In this document: one piece after another, positions 37,312-45,959 of the stretch
Layout: each line of letters starts with the position of its first letter
Numbering within the stretch: position 1 is the first letter of the stretch
Origin: Candidatus Kapaibacterium sp.
GTDB lineage: Bacteria; Bacteroidota; Ignavibacteria; Kapaibacteriales; HRBIN21
Direction of reading: 5' to 3'
NCBI GenBank assembly: GCA_938084565.1
Contig: CALKEU010000002.1
Coordinates: forward strand, 103,501 to 167,500
Length of the DNA: 64,000 nucleotides
The notes under the pieces: generated by a model
Told to the model about the DNA's origin: nothing
The model's input: the letters and a program-made list of their open reading frames with translations, nothing else
Database searches by the model: none
Position numbers and translations under genes: made by a program

Positions 37312-38398
37312 GGGCACAGGCGGCAAGCTGTTCCAAGCCCTGCTGTGTGGCTGGGAAGATGCCGTACTCGGTGATCAAGCCCGTAATCATCTCCGCCGGG
37401 GTAATGTCGAAGGCAGGATTCCACGCTGCAGCCCCCTCCGGTGTCAGGCGAACGCTGAGTATCTGCCCCGCGGAGAGCCCGCTGACAGTGTGAACCTCCT
37501 CAGGGCTACGCTCCTCGATGGGAATTGCGCTGCCTTCTGTACAATTCCAGTCCACCGACGAGGTAGGCGCGGCAACGTAGAAGGGCACCCCATGCTGCCG
37601 GCAGGCGAGCGCCTTGAGATAGGTGCCAATCTTGTTCGCTGTGTCCCCCCGCCGGGTGATACGATCGGCCCCGACGATGGTCACATCCACTAGCCCTCGT
37701 TGCAGGAGGAGGCCGCAGGTGCTATCGGCCACAACCGTATACGGGATCCCCTGTTGCTGTAGCTCCCAGGCAGTCAGTGCCGCACCTTGGTTGCGTGGTC
37801 GGGTCTCGCTGACCCAGATATGGAGCGCAACGCCGTGATTGGCAGCCACATATACCGGAGCCAATGCCGTACCGTAGTCGACACAGCCCAGCCACCCCGC
37901 GTTACAGTGTGTCAAGATCCGGACAAGGCCCCCTGTGCGCTGCGCTATCTGTTCGAGCAAGGACGCACCATATTCTCCAATGCGCCGACACCGTTCAACC
38001 TCCCTCTCGACGAGTTCATCGACAGCGTGCCGGAGGCGAGAGCGCAGCTCCTCCGGCGTTACGGCCCCGGGCAGCGCGCTCAGTACCGTATCGACAGCCC
38101 AAGCAATGTTGACGGCTGTCGGGCGCGTGCGTTTCAGGAGCAGAGCCGCTCGATGCAGCACCTCCCCGAGTTCGGCATCGGAGGCTTCCCGAGCGGCTAA
38201 TTCTAGCCCATAGGCAGCAGCGGCCCCGAGAGCAATCGCCCCGCGGATGTGCATCTTTCGGATTGCTTCGGCCAGCTCCTCAAGTCTGCGGCACTCTGCC
38301 ACTACGAACCGATGAGGCAGAAAGCTCTGATCGATGAAGGCAATCGAGCCATCGGGCTGACGCCAAATGGTGCGATACGCTACACCACCGACGCGCAT
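37298..38398 (-). CDS. mtnA: S-methyl-5-thioribose-1-phosphate isomerase
   Basis: A 366-residue isomerase of the methionine salvage pathway that turns methylthioribose-1-phosphate into methylthioribulose-1-phosphate. The IF2B-like fold shows HIRGAIALGAAAAYG near the N terminus, the catalytic region ILTHCNAGWLG and IVGADRITRRGDTANKIGTY, the last two being diagnostic. The ATG at MRVGGVAYRTIW is used. It begins 7 bases downstream of the pdxA stop and overlaps the class II aldolase. The three are probably one operon. Confidence 0.95.
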   Translation of the reverse strand: MRVGGVAYRTIWRQPDGSIAFIDQSFLPHRFVVAECRRLEELAEAIRKMHIRGAIALGAAAAYGLELAAREASDAELGEVLHRAALLLKRTRPTAVNIAWAVDTVLSALPGAVTPEELRSRLRHAVDELVEREVERCRRIGEYGASLLEQIAQRTGGLVRILTHCNAGWLGCVDYGTALAPVYVAANHGVALHIWVSETRPRNQGAALTAWELQQQGIPYTVVADSTCGLLLQRGLVDVTIVGADRITRRGDTANKIGTYLKALACRQHGVPFYVAAPTSSVDWNCTEGSAIPIEERSPEEVHTVSGLSAGQILSVRLTPEGAAAWNPAFDITPAEMITGLITEYGIFPATQQGLEQLAACAHGEP

Positions 38399-38405
38399 TC
38401 TATGG

Positions 38406-39401
38406 TCAGCCGAGCATCCTACAAGCCGACCGCCGCGCAGCAAGCTCTGCAGCTAGGAGCAGGGCGCGCTGCATACTGCTTGGATCGGCAATACCACGAC
38501 CGGCAATGTCATACGCACTCCCGTGCTCCGGCGAGGTACGCACAAAAGGGAGGCCGAGCGTCACGTTGACCCCCCGACCCTGGGCTACCATCTTGAAGGG
38601 GATGAGCCCCTGGTCATGGTAGAGGGCAATGGTGGCGTCGTAGTCCTGCCACCGTTGACGTCCAAAATACGCATCGGCAGCCCACGGCCCTTCGATGAGG
38701 TATCCCTCCTGCCGCAGGGCTTCCAGGACTGGGTGCCACTGCTCTTCTTCCTTCCCCAGGATGCCCCCTTCGCCGGCGTGCGGATTGAGCCCCAAGAGCG
38801 CCAGACGCGGCTGCTGCAACCCGAAATCGAGCTCCAGACTAGCATGGAGGCGTCGCACAAAGGTTCCGACCCCCTCCGGGGTCACCACCGCCGATACCCG
38901 CCGAAGCGGCACATGTGTTGTCACAAGTGCAACCCGTAGGCGATCCGAGACAAAACACATAATGGGTGTGGCGGTCCGATACGGGCGGGCTAAGTACTCC
39001 GTCTGCCCCGGATACCGCCACCCCAGAGAGGAGAGCGCACGCTTGGTGATGGGTAACGTGACTATGGCTTCGGCTTGTTTGTGCTGCACGATCTCGAGTG
39101 CCCGATCGAGTGCTTCCCAGGCTTGCTGAGCCGCCGCCGGATCGGCATACCCCCAGCGGATTGGAGCATAAGTCGAACAGGGAATACACTCGACCCGAAG
39201 AGTCCCAATGCGGAGCCAACTCCCGCTGACGCGCAGCGGCAATCTGCAGGCACGAGCATATTCGGCCGCCGTCCGAGGATGGGCAATCAGAGCAAGTTCA
39301 ACCTCCTGTAGGAGAGGATGGCCCCGCAAGGCATCGAGGGCCTTCACCCAGACCTCCAGGCCAATACCATTACTGTCCCCGATCGTGCACACAATCCGCA
39401 T
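38406..39401 (-). CDS. pdxA: 4-hydroxythreonine-4-phosphate dehydrogenase
   Basis: A 331-residue enzyme of the DXP-dependent pyridoxal phosphate pathway. It shows GDSNGIGLEV (usual GDPAGIGPE), VTTHVPLRRV, LGLNPHAGEGG and HDQGLIPFKM with the metal histidines, and RTSPEHGSAYDIAGRG. The usual DPAG is DSNG, which is common in Bacteroidota. The ORF track extends far upstream; the ATG at MRIVCTIGDSN is chosen. It heads the pdxA-mtnA-aldolase run and is divergent from the secreted unknown gene. Confidence 0.94.
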   Translation of the reverse strand: MRIVCTIGDSNGIGLEVWVKALDALRGHPLLQEVELALIAHPRTAAEYARACRLPLRVSGSWLRIGTLRVECIPCSTYAPIRWGYADPAAAQQAWEALDRALEIVQHKQAEAIVTLPITKRALSSLGWRYPGQTEYLARPYRTATPIMCFVSDRLRVALVTTHVPLRRVSAVVTPEGVGTFVRRLHASLELDFGLQQPRLALLGLNPHAGEGGILGKEEEQWHPVLEALRQEGYLIEGPWAADAYFGRQRWQDYDATIALYHDQGLIPFKMVAQGRGVNVTLGLPFVRTSPEHGSAYDIAGRGIADPSSMQRALLLAAELAARRSACRMLG

Positions 39402-39513
39402 TGCCGAGCTTCCGTGCCACGAGCGCCGCAGCAATAGACGCCCAGACTCATCGGCGCCGTGTATACAATGCCTCCCATTTGCTTGGCGTCTGTGGTGTGT
39501 GGTCGGCATTACT

Positions 39514-40509
39514 ATGCTCATGGGTCGATACACTGCCCTCGTGTGTGGAATTGTCGCAGCATGCTGGGCATATGCAGGGGACTCCACCGGGCTCATCCTG
39601 GTGGGGCAAGCGCGTATGGGCAATGGACTGCGCGAGGTAGAACCAACCAAGCTTGAGGCTGCGCTGGCGCTGGCGCTAGAGCTGACGACTCGTTACAGCC
39701 TCGTGCCGCCCTCGGTGCGCGATTCCCTGGTCGAGCAGTTCCTTCGGGAAGGCCGAAGCCCGACAGCGTTAGCTGTCGCCCAACAGCTGGGGTGCGCAGC
39801 CATTTGCTTTGCCCTGGCAGAACGCTTTGTCCACCTCCTGCGCGTAGAACTCGTTTTCCGATGGGCTCCCACATTTGAGTCCGAGCAGCGAGGTGTCGGA
39901 TACGCCCTGTTACGGCACGTCCGCGCACCCTCCGGCGAATTCCTCTACGATCCGGCCCTCCTTGAGGCAACCCAACGCGCCGTGGCCGTTGCGTTCGGTG
40001 ACAGTGCCCTCTATGCCCATCTGGAGCCCCCCTTCCGCATCTACCCGGCCGCTGTCCTGGCCGTCGTTAGCATCGCCTATCGGGATGACCCTCATTTGCC
40101 AGCCTGGCAGCTCTTCCGGCAGAAGGTTGTGACCTCATACGATGCCGTGCTCACCGTCATTGATACAGCCCGCTTCCACCCGCGAGTGGTCGTCTGCGAC
40201 GTAGACACCCGCGATTCCCTCTATGCCAGAGCAGGGTGGATAGAGCCCGAGAACTACAATCCTCCGAGCCCGGTAGAGCTCGCATTACTGGCCCGGATGG
40301 GGGTGGAATACATTGTCAGCGGCTCCTTCGAGCGCTGCCTCGAGGGAGGGCAGCTCCGCCTGGAGCTCTATCGGCTCTCCCTCGATGGGGAGCATTGCCG
40401 GACCGAATACCTCGGCCGCGCTGAGGGACTCATCGCAGAGGACTCTGTCCCGACGTTCCGCAGCCTCGTACGACAACTTGCTGGCCAGCTCCTATGGCAG
40501 AACCTGTAA
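39514..40509 (+). CDS. Secreted or lipoprotein of unknown function
   Basis: A 331-residue exported protein with a signal peptide (MLMGRYTALVCGIVAACWAYAG). The VAAC could act as a lipobox, making it an outer-membrane lipoprotein, or cleavage could occur after AYA. The body is mixed alpha/beta, with a helical region around LEAALALALELTTRYSL, a Rossmann-like AAICFALAERFVHLLRVEL, and a second domain with GVEYIVSGSFERCLEGGQLRLELYRLSL. It is faintly reminiscent of the TolB/CsgG-like amyloid-export or GNA1162-like fold. No family is assigned. A second ATG two codons later is equally possible as start. The 3' end overlaps the ubiquitin-like gene by 16 bases. Confidence 0.7.
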   Translation: MLMGRYTALVCGIVAACWAYAGDSTGLILVGQARMGNGLREVEPTKLEAALALALELTTRYSLVPPSVRDSLVEQFLREGRSPTALAVAQQLGCAAICFALAERFVHLLRVELVFRWAPTFESEQRGVGYALLRHVRAPSGEFLYDPALLEATQRAVAVAFGDSALYAHLEPPFRIYPAAVLAVVSIAYRDDPHLPAWQLFRQKVVTSYDAVLTVIDTARFHPRVVVCDVDTRDSLYARAGWIEPENYNPPSPVELALLARMGVEYIVSGSFERCLEGGQLRLELYRLSLDGEHCRTEYLGRAEGLIAEDSVPTFRSLVRQLAGQLLWQNL

Positions 40510-40760
40510 TCGAGGTGTTCGTCTGTCGGGGATTCTCAGGGCATATCGTACGGGTTAGCCTCCCGGCAGAAGAAGCAGTAGGCAGTCTCATAGCCAAGCT
40601 CATGCAGCAATTGGACTTTCCGGCTCCGCCGGAGGCAGTAGGGCTGTACAATCTGACGCAAGACTTCGAGTACGTGCCCACCGATAGTTTGGCCCGCCGG
40701 GGGACTCGAGCGGGCGACCTCTTGCTCTTGGCTGCGACGACAAGATGCCCACGGCCGTAA
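40494..40760 (+). CDS. Small ubiquitin-like (beta-grasp) protein
   Basis: An 88-residue protein resembling bacterial ubiquitin-like/YukD (EsaB) folds. It has a first strand pair with a short turn (IEVFVCRGFSGHIVRVSLP), a helix (AVGSLIAKLMQQLDFP), GLYNLTQDFEYVPTDS and a final strand RAGDLLLLAAT after the LARRGTR turn. It lacks a C-terminal GG tail, ending ATTRCPRP, so conjugation is not indicated. It overlaps the previous gene by 16 bases and the Sir2 gene by 16 bases, and is probably translated with both. No ESX or T7SS gene is nearby. Confidence 0.72.
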   Translation: MAEPVIEVFVCRGFSGHIVRVSLPAEEAVGSLIAKLMQQLDFPAPPEAVGLYNLTQDFEYVPTDSLARRGTRAGDLLLLAATTRCPRP

Positions 40761-41515
40761 TGGGAGAAGCCCTCGAGCGCGCAGCCCAGGTATTGGATCG
40801 AGCTCGGCGTGTTGTTGCCTTCACCGGTGCCGGTATCTCGGCCGAAAGTGGCATTCCAACCTTTCGAGATCCCGGCGGTCTCTGGGCCCATTTCCGCCCC
40901 GAAGAAGTTGCCACAGCTGAGGCCTTCGAGCGTGATCCCGATCGCGTTTGGGCCTGGTACCAACAGCGCCGCCGCGTCATCGAGGCAGCTCAGCCGAACC
41001 CCGGCCACTACGCTCTGGCCGCTATGGAGCCCTACTTTGAGGAGTTTACCGTCGTAACGCAGAATGTCGATCGCTTACACCACCGCGCTGGAAGCCACCA
41101 CGTCATCGAGCTGCACGGGACACTGCTCGAGTATCACTGCCATCGATGCGGAAGGCCTTACACTGAAGAGCCTCTGCCTGCAGAGACGGCCCCATACTGC
41201 CCCGTCTGTGGTGGGCGTATCCGACCATCCGTTGTTTGGTTCGGAGAGCTCCTGCCCGCGGCAGCTTTTGCTGCGGCCGAGCAGGCGGTGGACCGCTGCG
41301 AGGTTTTGCTCTCGATCGGTACCTCCGGCGAGGTCTACCCTGCTGCTGGGCTCGTTTGGCGAGCCAAAGCCATGGGAGCCACCGTCGTTGAAATCAATCC
41401 TGCCCCGAGCGAGCTCAGCACGGCAGCCGATATCCTGATCCGGCAGAAAGCGGGCTCAGCGCTGCCCGAACTCGTGCGCCGCTTACAACAGTATCGCCAG
41501 CAGGCACGGCCATGA
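40745..41515 (+). CDS. cobB: Sir2-family NAD-dependent protein deacylase
   Basis: A 256-residue sirtuin that removes acyl groups from lysine using NAD+. The NAD motif is AFTGAGISAESGIPTFRD, followed by TQNVDRLHHRAG and the catalytic His124 in IELHGTLLEY. A zinc site has CHRC and CPVC. WAWYQQRR supplies the Tyr72-x-x-Arg75 pair seen in class III sirtuins (SIRT5/CobB), which favours desuccinylase or demalonylase activity. The start is the ATG inside the ubiquitin-like gene's end, and it couples to acpS by ATGA. Confidence 0.94.
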   Translation: MPTAVMGEALERAAQVLDRARRVVAFTGAGISAESGIPTFRDPGGLWAHFRPEEVATAEAFERDPDRVWAWYQQRRRVIEAAQPNPGHYALAAMEPYFEEFTVVTQNVDRLHHRAGSHHVIELHGTLLEYHCHRCGRPYTEEPLPAETAPYCPVCGGRIRPSVVWFGELLPAAAFAAAEQAVDRCEVLLSIGTSGEVYPAAGLVWRAKAMGATVVEINPAPSELSTAADILIRQKAGSALPELVRRLQQYRQQARP

Positions 41516-41916
41516 TTATCGGGATTGGCATCGACATTGTGGAAATTCAGCGGATTGAGGCTGCCATCGAACGCCATGGGGAACGTTTCCTGGCGCGTCT
41601 CTTTACTGACCTGGAGCGAGCTTACTGTGAGCGCTTCGGCGCACAGCGCGCAGGCCACTATGCCGCCCGTTTCGCTGCCAAAGAAGCATTGAGCAAAGCC
41701 ATTGGGACTGGCATGCGCTTCCCCTGCCGCTGGCGCGATATCTGTGTCGTCAACGGGCACTCTGGCAAACCCGAGCTACAGCTCTCCGGTGAACTCGCAC
41801 GGCGTTATGCTGGCTACCTCTTTCACCTCTCGCTCTCGCACTCCACCACGCACGCCGTCGCCGTTGTTGTAGCTATCCCACCGCAGGAACCGCTCAGGGA
41901 GACGGGCGTGGGTTAA
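41512..41916 (+). CDS. acpS: Holo-[acyl-carrier-protein] synthase
   Basis: A 134-residue phosphopantetheinyl transferase that activates acyl carrier protein for fatty-acid synthesis. It shows GIGIDIVEIQRIEAA with the metal Asp, ARFAAKEALSKAIGTG with the metal Glu/Lys, and the final LSLSHSTTHAVAVVV. Full length for the family. ATGA overlap with the Sir2 gene. The 3' end overlaps the convergent queA gene by 23 bases. Confidence 0.95.
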   Translation: MIIGIGIDIVEIQRIEAAIERHGERFLARLFTDLERAYCERFGAQRAGHYAARFAAKEALSKAIGTGMRFPCRWRDICVVNGHSGKPELQLSGELARRYAGYLFHLSLSHSTTHAVAVVVAIPPQEPLRETGVG

Positions 41917-43153
41917 TCAGGAGCGACGCATCACCATAGCTGAGGAAACGATAGCCATGTGCTAAGGCCTCGGCATAGATGTGCCGCCAGAAATCCCCGA
42001 CGAAGGCCCCAACCAACAGCAGGAGTGTGCTCCGGGGCTGGTGGAAGTTCGTAATGAGAGCATCACACAGCTGGTAGCGGTAACCCGGCATAATCATGAG
42101 CTCCGTTGCTCCTTTCAGCTGCTCTAGCCTGTGGTTGTCTAACCACTGCAGGAGTGCATCGATTACCTCCAGAGGGGGAGGAAGCGGCATGTTGAGTAGC
42201 CCATATGCATCCCACTGGCCTACCTGTAGTGTTGGACTCTCCCACACGTTCTGCTGACCCAGCAGCAGGCGCACTCCATGCCAGTAGAGGCTCTCCAATG
42301 TCCGTACCGACGTCGTACCCACGGCCACAAGCCAGCCCCGCTCGGGAGAGCGCAGAAAGGAGCTCACCTGCTCGAGAGTCTGTCGTGGTACGCTGATGGA
42401 CTCGCTGTGCATTCGGTGGGAGCGCACATCGGTCACTTGAATTGGCTTGAACGTATCAAGCCCAATGTGGAGGCAGAGATCTGCAACCGCTACTCCCGCT
42501 TGCTGCAATTTGTCGAGGAGAGATTCCGTAAAGTGCAAGCCCGCCGTCGGCGCTGCCACCGAGCCGGGGAGCGTAGCGTAGACTGTCTGATAGTACTCCC
42601 GGTCGATTTGCTCGGCTTCACGCCGCAGGTACGGCGGGATAGGAATACTCCCGACGGCATGGAGGAGTTCAGCTAACGTCTCCGTTGCCGGCTGCCAGGC
42701 AAGCACAAGGTGTGCTCTGCCCGAGTCGAACGCACGGAGAGAGACACTCAGCTGCCGTTGCCCCACCACGACAGTGAATTCCTGGCCCGGTCGCAGCCCT
42801 CGCCCCCGCACCAGCCCCCACCACTCCACGGGCGGATACGCAGCATAACTTTCCTCCACCGAGCCCTCCACCGGCTGGAGCAGTAAAATCTCAAGGCGTC
42901 CTCCCGTAGGCTTACGCAGGAACAGACGGACCGGCACCACCTGTGTCACATTTCGCACAAGAAGCGAACCTTTGGGCAAAAGAGTAGGCAGTTCGGCAAA
43001 GATGTGATGATGGAGCTGCCGGTTGCGGGCATCCGCCACGAGAAGTCGGCACTGATCCCGCTGCGGTATCGGATACCGCGCAATACTTTCGGGCGGGAGA
43101 TCGTACCAGTACTCCTCTAGACTGAGAGCTGGCAGGAGAGGCTCCATTGGCAT
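41894..43153 (-). CDS. queA: S-adenosylmethionine:tRNA ribosyltransferase-isomerase
   Basis: A 419-residue enzyme that adds the epoxycyclopentanediol part of queuosine to tRNA from SAM. It shows YDLPPESIARYPIPQRDQ at the start, SVAAPTAGLHFTESLL, VGTTSVRTLES, and the C-terminal LITNFHQPRSTLLLLVGAF region. The start is taken at MPMEPLLP; a second ATG two codons later is equally possible. The divergent 88-base gap with sppA holds only a poor promoter-like TATTTTCA. Confidence 0.95.
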   Translation of the reverse strand: MPMEPLLPALSLEEYWYDLPPESIARYPIPQRDQCRLLVADARNRQLHHHIFAELPTLLPKGSLLVRNVTQVVPVRLFLRKPTGGRLEILLLQPVEGSVEESYAAYPPVEWWGLVRGRGLRPGQEFTVVVGQRQLSVSLRAFDSGRAHLVLAWQPATETLAELLHAVGSIPIPPYLRREAEQIDREYYQTVYATLPGSVAAPTAGLHFTESLLDKLQQAGVAVADLCLHIGLDTFKPIQVTDVRSHRMHSESISVPRQTLEQVSSFLRSPERGWLVAVGTTSVRTLESLYWHGVRLLLGQQNVWESPTLQVGQWDAYGLLNMPLPPPLEVIDALLQWLDNHRLEQLKGATELMIMPGYRYQLCDALITNFHQPRSTLLLLVGAFVGDFWRHIYAEALAHGYRFLSYGDASLLINPRPSP

Positions 43154-43241
43154 CGCTTGACTGAGCTGAAGAGACGTTGCGCCGAACGTCGGTGTTGTAT
43201 TTTCACACCTTGCAACATGTCTACCAGCACAGCACACGACG

Positions 43242-45143
43242 ATGACAACCGACTTCCCTAGCCGGCAGACGCCAGCGGACTTCCCGACCCCAGCATCCTC
43301 GCCGCGGCGGAAGACCCCCTGGTGGATCCCACCAGCAGTTGTGCTAGGCCTTCTGGCGCTCGCTACGCTCCTCAGCGTTCTCTTGCCCTCGGATACTCCT
43401 CCGATTGGACTACCGCGCCTGACGTTTCCCCGTATCGATCTTACTCTCCAGACAGCTCAACACAAGCCAGCGGTCCTTCTCCTCGAGCTGGGCGATCTCC
43501 CCGAGTGGCACCAGCCATCGCTAGGAGAGTTCTTCGGGGCTACCCCTCACGTCACCTTCTGCGACGCTCTGACGGCCCTCCAGATTGCTCAGCATGACCC
43601 AAACATTGGGGGCCTCTATCTCCGGCTGACTGGGAGCACGCTGGGCTGGGCGCGGCAGGAAGAACTCTGGGATGCCATCGATGCGTTTCGGCGTAGTGGG
43701 AAGTTCGTCTACGCCTATCTGGAATTCGGCTCTGAGGGCGAGTATGCACTTGCCCTGGCCGCCGATTCAATCTTCATGCCCCGCGAAGGGTTGCTCGAGC
43801 TCAATGGCTTTGCCGCCCTCGGCCTTTTCTTCCCTGGGCTGCTGCAGAAGCTGGGGGTTGAGTACTATGTGGAACAGTTCGAGGAGTACAAAGCTGCCGG
43901 GGAGCCTTTGGCTCGGCGCTCCTTCAGTCCTGCAGCGCGGGAGAATCTGCGCGATTTGCTCCAGCACCGCTATCGGCACTTCGTGAGCCGCATCGAGCAA
44001 CGTCGGGGCATCCCCGAGACGACGCTACGCCAGAGGGTATTCCGCCAAGGTCTGCAGGAGCCGGATTCTCTGCAGGCGTGGGGACTCATCGATGGAATTG
44101 TCCACGAGACGGAGCTGCTTACCCTCATGGCCCGACGGCTCCAGTTGCGTGATACAGCGCAGATTCACAAACATCTCCTCCGCTTCGGCCGTTACCTTAC
44201 TTCTTCCGCCGTACGGCGCTGGAAGCAGAAAGCAGCACAGCGCCCCGCGATCGCTTTAGTCTATGGCCTTGGCGCTATTGTTCCGGGAAAAGCAGATCCC
44301 TGGAGCGAACCCCAGATTGCCGCCGAGGATTTTATCAAAACGCTCCGCGCAGCTGCCGATGACGAGGACGTGGGGGCCATTATCCTGCGCATAGATAGCC
44401 CTGGGGGCTCTGTGTTGGCCTCGGATGCTATATGGACCGAGTTACGGCGTATCGCTCAGCGCAAGCCTATCTATGCTTCCATGGGCGACGTGGCTGCCTC
44501 GGGCGGCTACTATCTTGCACTCGGCTGCGATACTCTCATTGCGCACCCGAGTACGCTAACAGGCTCCATTGGGGTGATCCTGGCTCTGCCAAATGTGGCA
44601 GGAACACTGCACAAACTAGGCCTTGAGGCCGATACCGTCTTGACCAATCCTGAAGCCTTCTTCGCCCATCCCTTCTTCCCGTACGAGAAGGCAGCCAAGC
44701 AGCGCATCCACGCGATAGCCCACGGCATCTACGAACGCTTCCTGGAGAAAGTCGCTCTACGGCGGCAGATGGACCGGGAGCAGGTCCGCAAGCGTGCCCG
44801 TGGGCGGGTCTGGACGGGGGAAGAAGCATGGCACCTGGGGCTTGTAGACACTCTCGGAGGGCTCTCAACAGCGCTGGCGCTAGCTAAGCAGCGGCTTGCA
44901 ATCCCGGAGGACCAACCCGTGGCGCTCCGCATCTTCCCCCGCCACAAGACTCCTTGGGAGCTCTTCCTCGAGCTGGTGAACTCGGAGGAGACAGCGGCTG
45001 AAGGGCGGAGCACGGTCGCGCAGTCTGTGAGCGTCCTGCCGCCGCGACTCCGTTCGGTAGCCCGATATGTGCTCCAGCTGTGGCACATAAGCCTGCGCGA
45101 GCCCGTCATGATGGCCCTCCCGTGGTGGATGGTCTCGCAGTAA
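43242..45143 (+). CDS. sppA: Signal peptide peptidase SppA (67K type)
   Basis: A 633-residue membrane-anchored protease that digests leftover signal peptides. After a Pro/Ser-rich cytosolic lead comes one membrane segment (VVLGLLALATLLSVLL). Two S49 domains follow. The N-terminal one supplies the base Lys217 (EEYKAAGEPLARRS), and the C-terminal one supplies the nucleophile Ser420 in GDVAASGGYYLALG. This is the long, two-domain type found in E. coli. Confidence 0.94.
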   Translation: MTTDFPSRQTPADFPTPASSPRRKTPWWIPPAVVLGLLALATLLSVLLPSDTPPIGLPRLTFPRIDLTLQTAQHKPAVLLLELGDLPEWHQPSLGEFFGATPHVTFCDALTALQIAQHDPNIGGLYLRLTGSTLGWARQEELWDAIDAFRRSGKFVYAYLEFGSEGEYALALAADSIFMPREGLLELNGFAALGLFFPGLLQKLGVEYYVEQFEEYKAAGEPLARRSFSPAARENLRDLLQHRYRHFVSRIEQRRGIPETTLRQRVFRQGLQEPDSLQAWGLIDGIVHETELLTLMARRLQLRDTAQIHKHLLRFGRYLTSSAVRRWKQKAAQRPAIALVYGLGAIVPGKADPWSEPQIAAEDFIKTLRAAADDEDVGAIILRIDSPGGSVLASDAIWTELRRIAQRKPIYASMGDVAASGGYYLALGCDTLIAHPSTLTGSIGVILALPNVAGTLHKLGLEADTVLTNPEAFFAHPFFPYEKAAKQRIHAIAHGIYERFLEKVALRRQMDREQVRKRARGRVWTGEEAWHLGLVDTLGGLSTALALAKQRLAIPEDQPVALRIFPRHKTPWELFLELVNSEETAAEGRSTVAQSVSVLPPRLRSVARYVLQLWHISLREPVMMALPWWMVSQ

Positions 45144-45151
45144 GTTGAGGG

Positions 45152-45958
45152 ATGGACATCGTCAACCGCCTCTCACCGCGACAATTCCGCACGTACGATG
45201 ATCTGCTTGCCTTCCTCAGCATCTACGATGACCGGAACCGGCTGCGGGCCTATCGACAGCTCCTCCGGGCGCATCACCATCGAATCCGGGGCGCTGTCTG
45301 CTTAGAGGCTGGGTGTGGCCTAGGGTATTTGTCCGAAGAGCTCCTCCGGTTGGGGGCCCGGCGTGTCTACGCCGTCGAGCGCAATCGTTTGCTCTTCCGC
45401 CTCGCCCGCCAGCGCCTTGGCCAATGTGATCGCCTCCAGCTGTTCTGCACCGATCTCAGCACCTTCTCCCCACCGGAGCCCATCGAAGTGCTCGTACACG
45501 ACTTCTACGGCATGATGCTCTATGACGAAGACCTGTGGACGCTCGACCACCTGCCCTTCCAGCCCGGCCTCGTACTCCCCGACGGTGGCTATCTCATGGC
45601 AGGTCTTACCGAAAGCAGTCGCGTCTGCGATCGAACCGTCACGCCCGAGATCTTTCAGGCCTTTGCTGGAGTGCTGGTATCGGGGCTCTTCGATGCAGAA
45701 GACCTGCCTGGCCGCTGGCACGTAGCACGCTGGCATTTCGGCGAAGGGCTGCAGATTTCCCCACCCGATCTGAGCGGCGAACCTGGCGATGTCCTCTTCT
45801 TTTACCTCAGCGTGACCCACGGCAATAAGGAAATCTGTCGCGCCGGCTACTGCTCCAATTGGCCCTACATATGGACCCCACGCATCGGTGACCATTTCTC
45901 CCTCACCTTCCAGCGCCGTAGCAACTACGGGACAGAGGTGGTCTTCCGCTGGCTATGA
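45152..45958 (+). CDS. SAM-dependent methyltransferase, PRMT-like fold
   Basis: A 268-residue class I methyltransferase. Its SAM-binding motif I is CLEAGCGLGYLSEELL, with the acidic strand VYAVERN and motif post-I LVHDFYGMMLY. The overall arrangement, with a C-terminal beta-barrel-like half, resembles protein-arginine methyltransferases, but the double-E loop is not evident, so the target is unknown. A TTGAGGG ribosome site precedes the start, 8 bases after the sppA stop. Its stop sits 1 base from the convergent rRNA methyltransferase. Confidence 0.82.
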   Translation: MDIVNRLSPRQFRTYDDLLAFLSIYDDRNRLRAYRQLLRAHHHRIRGAVCLEAGCGLGYLSEELLRLGARRVYAVERNRLLFRLARQRLGQCDRLQLFCTDLSTFSPPEPIEVLVHDFYGMMLYDEDLWTLDHLPFQPGLVLPDGGYLMAGLTESSRVCDRTVTPEIFQAFAGVLVSGLFDAEDLPGRWHVARWHFGEGLQISPPDLSGEPGDVLFFYLSVTHGNKEICRAGYCSNWPYIWTPRIGDHFSLTFQRRSNYGTEVVFRWL

Positions 45959-45959
45959 A

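Noticed and set aside
40494-40760. MoaD/ThiS-type sulfur carrier identity for the ubiquitin-like protein
   Set aside because: The C terminus ends ATTRCPRP without the required Gly-Gly, and no thiF or moe gene is near.
43197-43204. TATTTTCA as a sppA promoter box
   Set aside because: Two mismatches to TAnnTTTG; too weak to list.
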